NCBI RefSeq assembly: GCF_000019965.1
Contig: NC_010571.1
Coordinates: forward strand, 4,287,001 to 4,351,000
Direction: 5' to 3'
Source of the DNA: Opitutus terrae PB90-1
GTDB lineage: Bacteria > Verrucomicrobiota > Verrucomicrobiia > Opitutales > Opitutaceae
Length of the DNA: 64,000 bases
Part shown: piece by piece, positions 62,653 through 64,000 of the stretch
Layout of the letters: each line of letters opens with the position of its first letter
How positions within the stretch are numbered: position 1 is the first letter of the stretch
Notes under the pieces: generated by a model
What the model was told of the DNA's origin: nothing
The model's database searches: none
The model's input: the letters and a program-made list of their open reading frames with translations, nothing else
Translations under genes and position numbers: made by a program

Positions 62653-63357
62653 TTACTTCGATTCGAGTTCGATCCGATCGGCGAGCGAGCTCGCGTAGTT
62701 TTCCAATTCGGTGACCATCGCGCGCGTGTTGCCGAGCAGCAGATTGTAGCCGAACACCGACGGAATCGCCACCACCAGACCCGCGATCGTCGCGAGCATC
62801 GCGCCGGACACGCCGGGCGCCAGCTGCTGGATGCCCGCGGTCTGCTGCGTCGCCACGGCGGCGAACGCCTCCATCACGCCCCACACCGTGCCGAGCAGTC
62901 CGATGAACGGCGCGCCCGAGACGATCGACGCGAGAAAGATCATGCTCGATTCGTAGCGCAGCGTCTGCCGGGCGATCGCGCGCTGGATCGCGTTCTCCGC
63001 GTGCTCGAGCCGCGCTCGCCCGCTCATCTGCCCCTGCTCCTTGCTGATCGCCGCCGCGCGCCAGTAGCTCTCCACCGCGTCGGCGAACAGGTCGGCATAC
63101 GGGATCACGCGTTTGTTTCGAAACGACTCCGGCAGGTCGAGGAGCGTGCGCTGGTCGCGGAGGTGCGTCTCGAAGCTGTAGTTCAGGAGCCGCAAACGTT
63201 TCAGCTCAAAATGCTTTCCGAGCATGACCGTCCACGCCGCCAGGCTCGCGAGTCCCAGCCCGAGCACGATGACCTTGTCGACCGTTCCACAGCGCTCGAA
63301 AATCTCGATGATGTTTGCCGACGCCAGGACGGGGTGAAACAGCGGAAAAGCGGCCAT
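62653..63357 (-). CDS. MotA/TolQ/ExbB proton channel family protein
   Basis: A 234-residue polytopic protein with three main hydrophobic segments: VIVLGLGLASLAAWTVML, SGAPFIGLLGTVWGVMEAF and APGVSGAMLATIAGLVVAIPSVFGYN. The conserved GLLGTVWG and GVSGAMLATIAGLVVAIP motifs are those of TolQ/ExbB. It is the first gene of the TolQ-TolR-TonB-like set. No TolB or Pal gene is seen downstream (a tRNA follows), so either Tol-Pal or TonB coupling is possible. Confidence 0.9.
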   Translation of the reverse strand: MAAFPLFHPVLASANIIEIFERCGTVDKVIVLGLGLASLAAWTVMLGKHFELKRLRLLNYSFETHLRDQRTLLDLPESFRNKRVIPYADLFADAVESYWRAAAISKEQGQMSGRARLEHAENAIQRAIARQTLRYESSMIFLASIVSGAPFIGLLGTVWGVMEAFAAVATQQTAGIQQLAPGVSGAMLATIAGLVVAIPSVFGYNLLLGNTRAMVTELENYASSLADRIELESK

Positions 63358-63482
63358 GATGTAAAAGCTCAGAGTTGGAGGCTTTGGGCGGCGCGTTCAA
63401 CGGAAATTCCCGCGCGGCAGCACGCGATTCTGTTTGCCGCTCGGGCGCCGCAGTTTTTGCTGAACCTCCCTTCCTCTTTCAC
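63358..63482. promoter_or_regulatory. Divergent promoter region of the TolQ-type operon and the PfkB gene
   Basis: 125 bases between two divergent starts (63357 minus and 63483 plus). It includes GGAAATTCCC-like (63400-63409) and GCGC-rich pieces but no assignable promoter pair. Confidence 0.3.
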
Positions 63483-64000
63483 ATGGAATTCAAAACCCGC
63501 ACCCTGCAGGAGCTCCGCGACCGCCGCAGCACGCTCTCCTCCAAGCAAGCGATTCTCGGGCTCGACGGTTTCGTCGACACCATCGTGACCCCCGTCGCGC
63601 TGCGGGCCGGCCAAGGCGAGAACTTCACCCCCATCTCCACCATCTCCGAGTTCGGCCAACGCATCGCCGCCGCCGCCGGCAAGAGCACGAACATCGAGTT
63701 CTATCCGCGGATGGACAAGCTCGGCGGCAACGGCCCGATCATGGCCAACGCGGTCCTCGCGCAGGGCGCACAGGTCACCTACCTCGGCGCACTCGGCACG
63801 CCGACAGTGCACCCGGTGTTCGCCGACCTCGCCAAGCGCGCGCACGCCGTCTCGCTCTGCGCCGCCGCATCGACCACGGCCGCCGAGTTCACCGACGGCA
63901 AGATCATGCTCGGCATGATGAAGAGCCTCGACGAGATCACGCCGCAGCGCATCGACGAGGTGATGGGCGCCGCCGCCTACCGCGCCGCCCTCGCCGCCTC
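63483..64000 (+). CDS. PfkB-family carbohydrate kinase, 5' part
   Basis: A frame opens at the ATG at 63483 (MEFKTRTLQELRDRRSTL) and runs off the window. The first 172 residues show the PfkB N-terminal fold, AILGLDGFVDTIVTPV and KLGGNGPIMANAVLAQGAQVTYLGALG, the ribokinase-type substrate-binding signature. The ATP-binding half and the GAGD motif are not visible, so the sugar substrate is unknown. It is divergent from the TolQ-type gene. Confidence 0.75.
   Translation, partial: MEFKTRTLQELRDRRSTLSSKQAILGLDGFVDTIVTPVALRAGQGENFTPISTISEFGQRIAAAAGKSTNIEFYPRMDKLGGNGPIMANAVLAQGAQVTYLGALGTPTVHPVFADLAKRAHAVSLCAAASTTAAEFTDGKIMLGMMKSLDEITPQRIDEVMGAAAYRAALAA

Overview
The window reads as a high-GC, gene-dense chromosome segment from a free-living, probably anaerobic and propionate-forming bacterium. 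Gene content points to Verrucomicrobiota, most likely an Opitutaceae relative of Opitutus. The evidence is a methylmalonyl-CoA route to propionate with Na+-translocating decarboxylase subunits, an oleA/oleB pair, plant-like sucrose/mannosylfructose genes, and many intergenic paired palindromes. The taxonomic call is inference; no rRNA gene is present. I see no prophage, insertion sequence, integron or CRISPR array. The only tRNA found is tRNA-Ala(GGC).

Layout. 1-7.4 kb: 3' end of a beta-helix protein, then a minus-strand operon (GT4 sucrose/mannosylfructose-phosphate synthase, HAD phosphatase fused to a six-hairpin glycosidase, PfkB fructokinase) divergent from malQ. 7.5-19.8 kb: two minus-strand blocks of fatty-acid-like genes, CrtI-like/FabZ-like/FabI-like/OleA/OleB and ketosynthase/acyl carrier protein/CrtI-like, plus a sugar-phosphate-isomerase-like gene. 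They flank DUF4242 proteins and a winged-helix TPR regulator. 20-30.5 kb: galE, an MBL-fold hydrolase, a CBS protein, malic enzyme, a DUF2062 membrane protein, an esterase/SMP-30 fusion, a sigma-54 response regulator and an M50 protease. 30.6-37.5 kb: a small hypothetical, an NhaD antiporter, a hybrid histidine kinase preceded by a pseudoknot-capable RNA segment, and kup preceded by a clear c-di-AMP (ydaO/yuaA) riboswitch.

37.5-53 kb is the metabolic core: meaB, a periplasmic-type carbonic anhydrase, mutAB, methylmalonyl-CoA epimerase, a biotin-dependent carboxyltransferase, two OadG-like anchors, one biotin carrier, two different Na+-pump beta subunits, two small membrane proteins (42 and 81 aa), biotin-protein ligase, and a 5S/OadA-type carboxyltransferase without its own biotin domain. 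Together these could run propionate formation from succinyl-CoA, with methylmalonyl-CoA decarboxylation driving a Na+ pump and/or carboxyl transfer to pyruvate through the shared biotin carrier.

53-64 kb: a GH5 glycosidase, a fucose-isomerase-like protein, a class II aldolase, a three-gene ribose-type ABC importer, tRNA-Ala, a TolQ/TolR/TonB-like energy-coupling set, and the start of another PfkB kinase.

Two repeat families recur between genes: REPIN-like doublets (GGGC-NTCYY-GCCC hairpins) and CTC-NNN-GAG palindromes. One REPIN supplies the last codons of the FabI-like gene.
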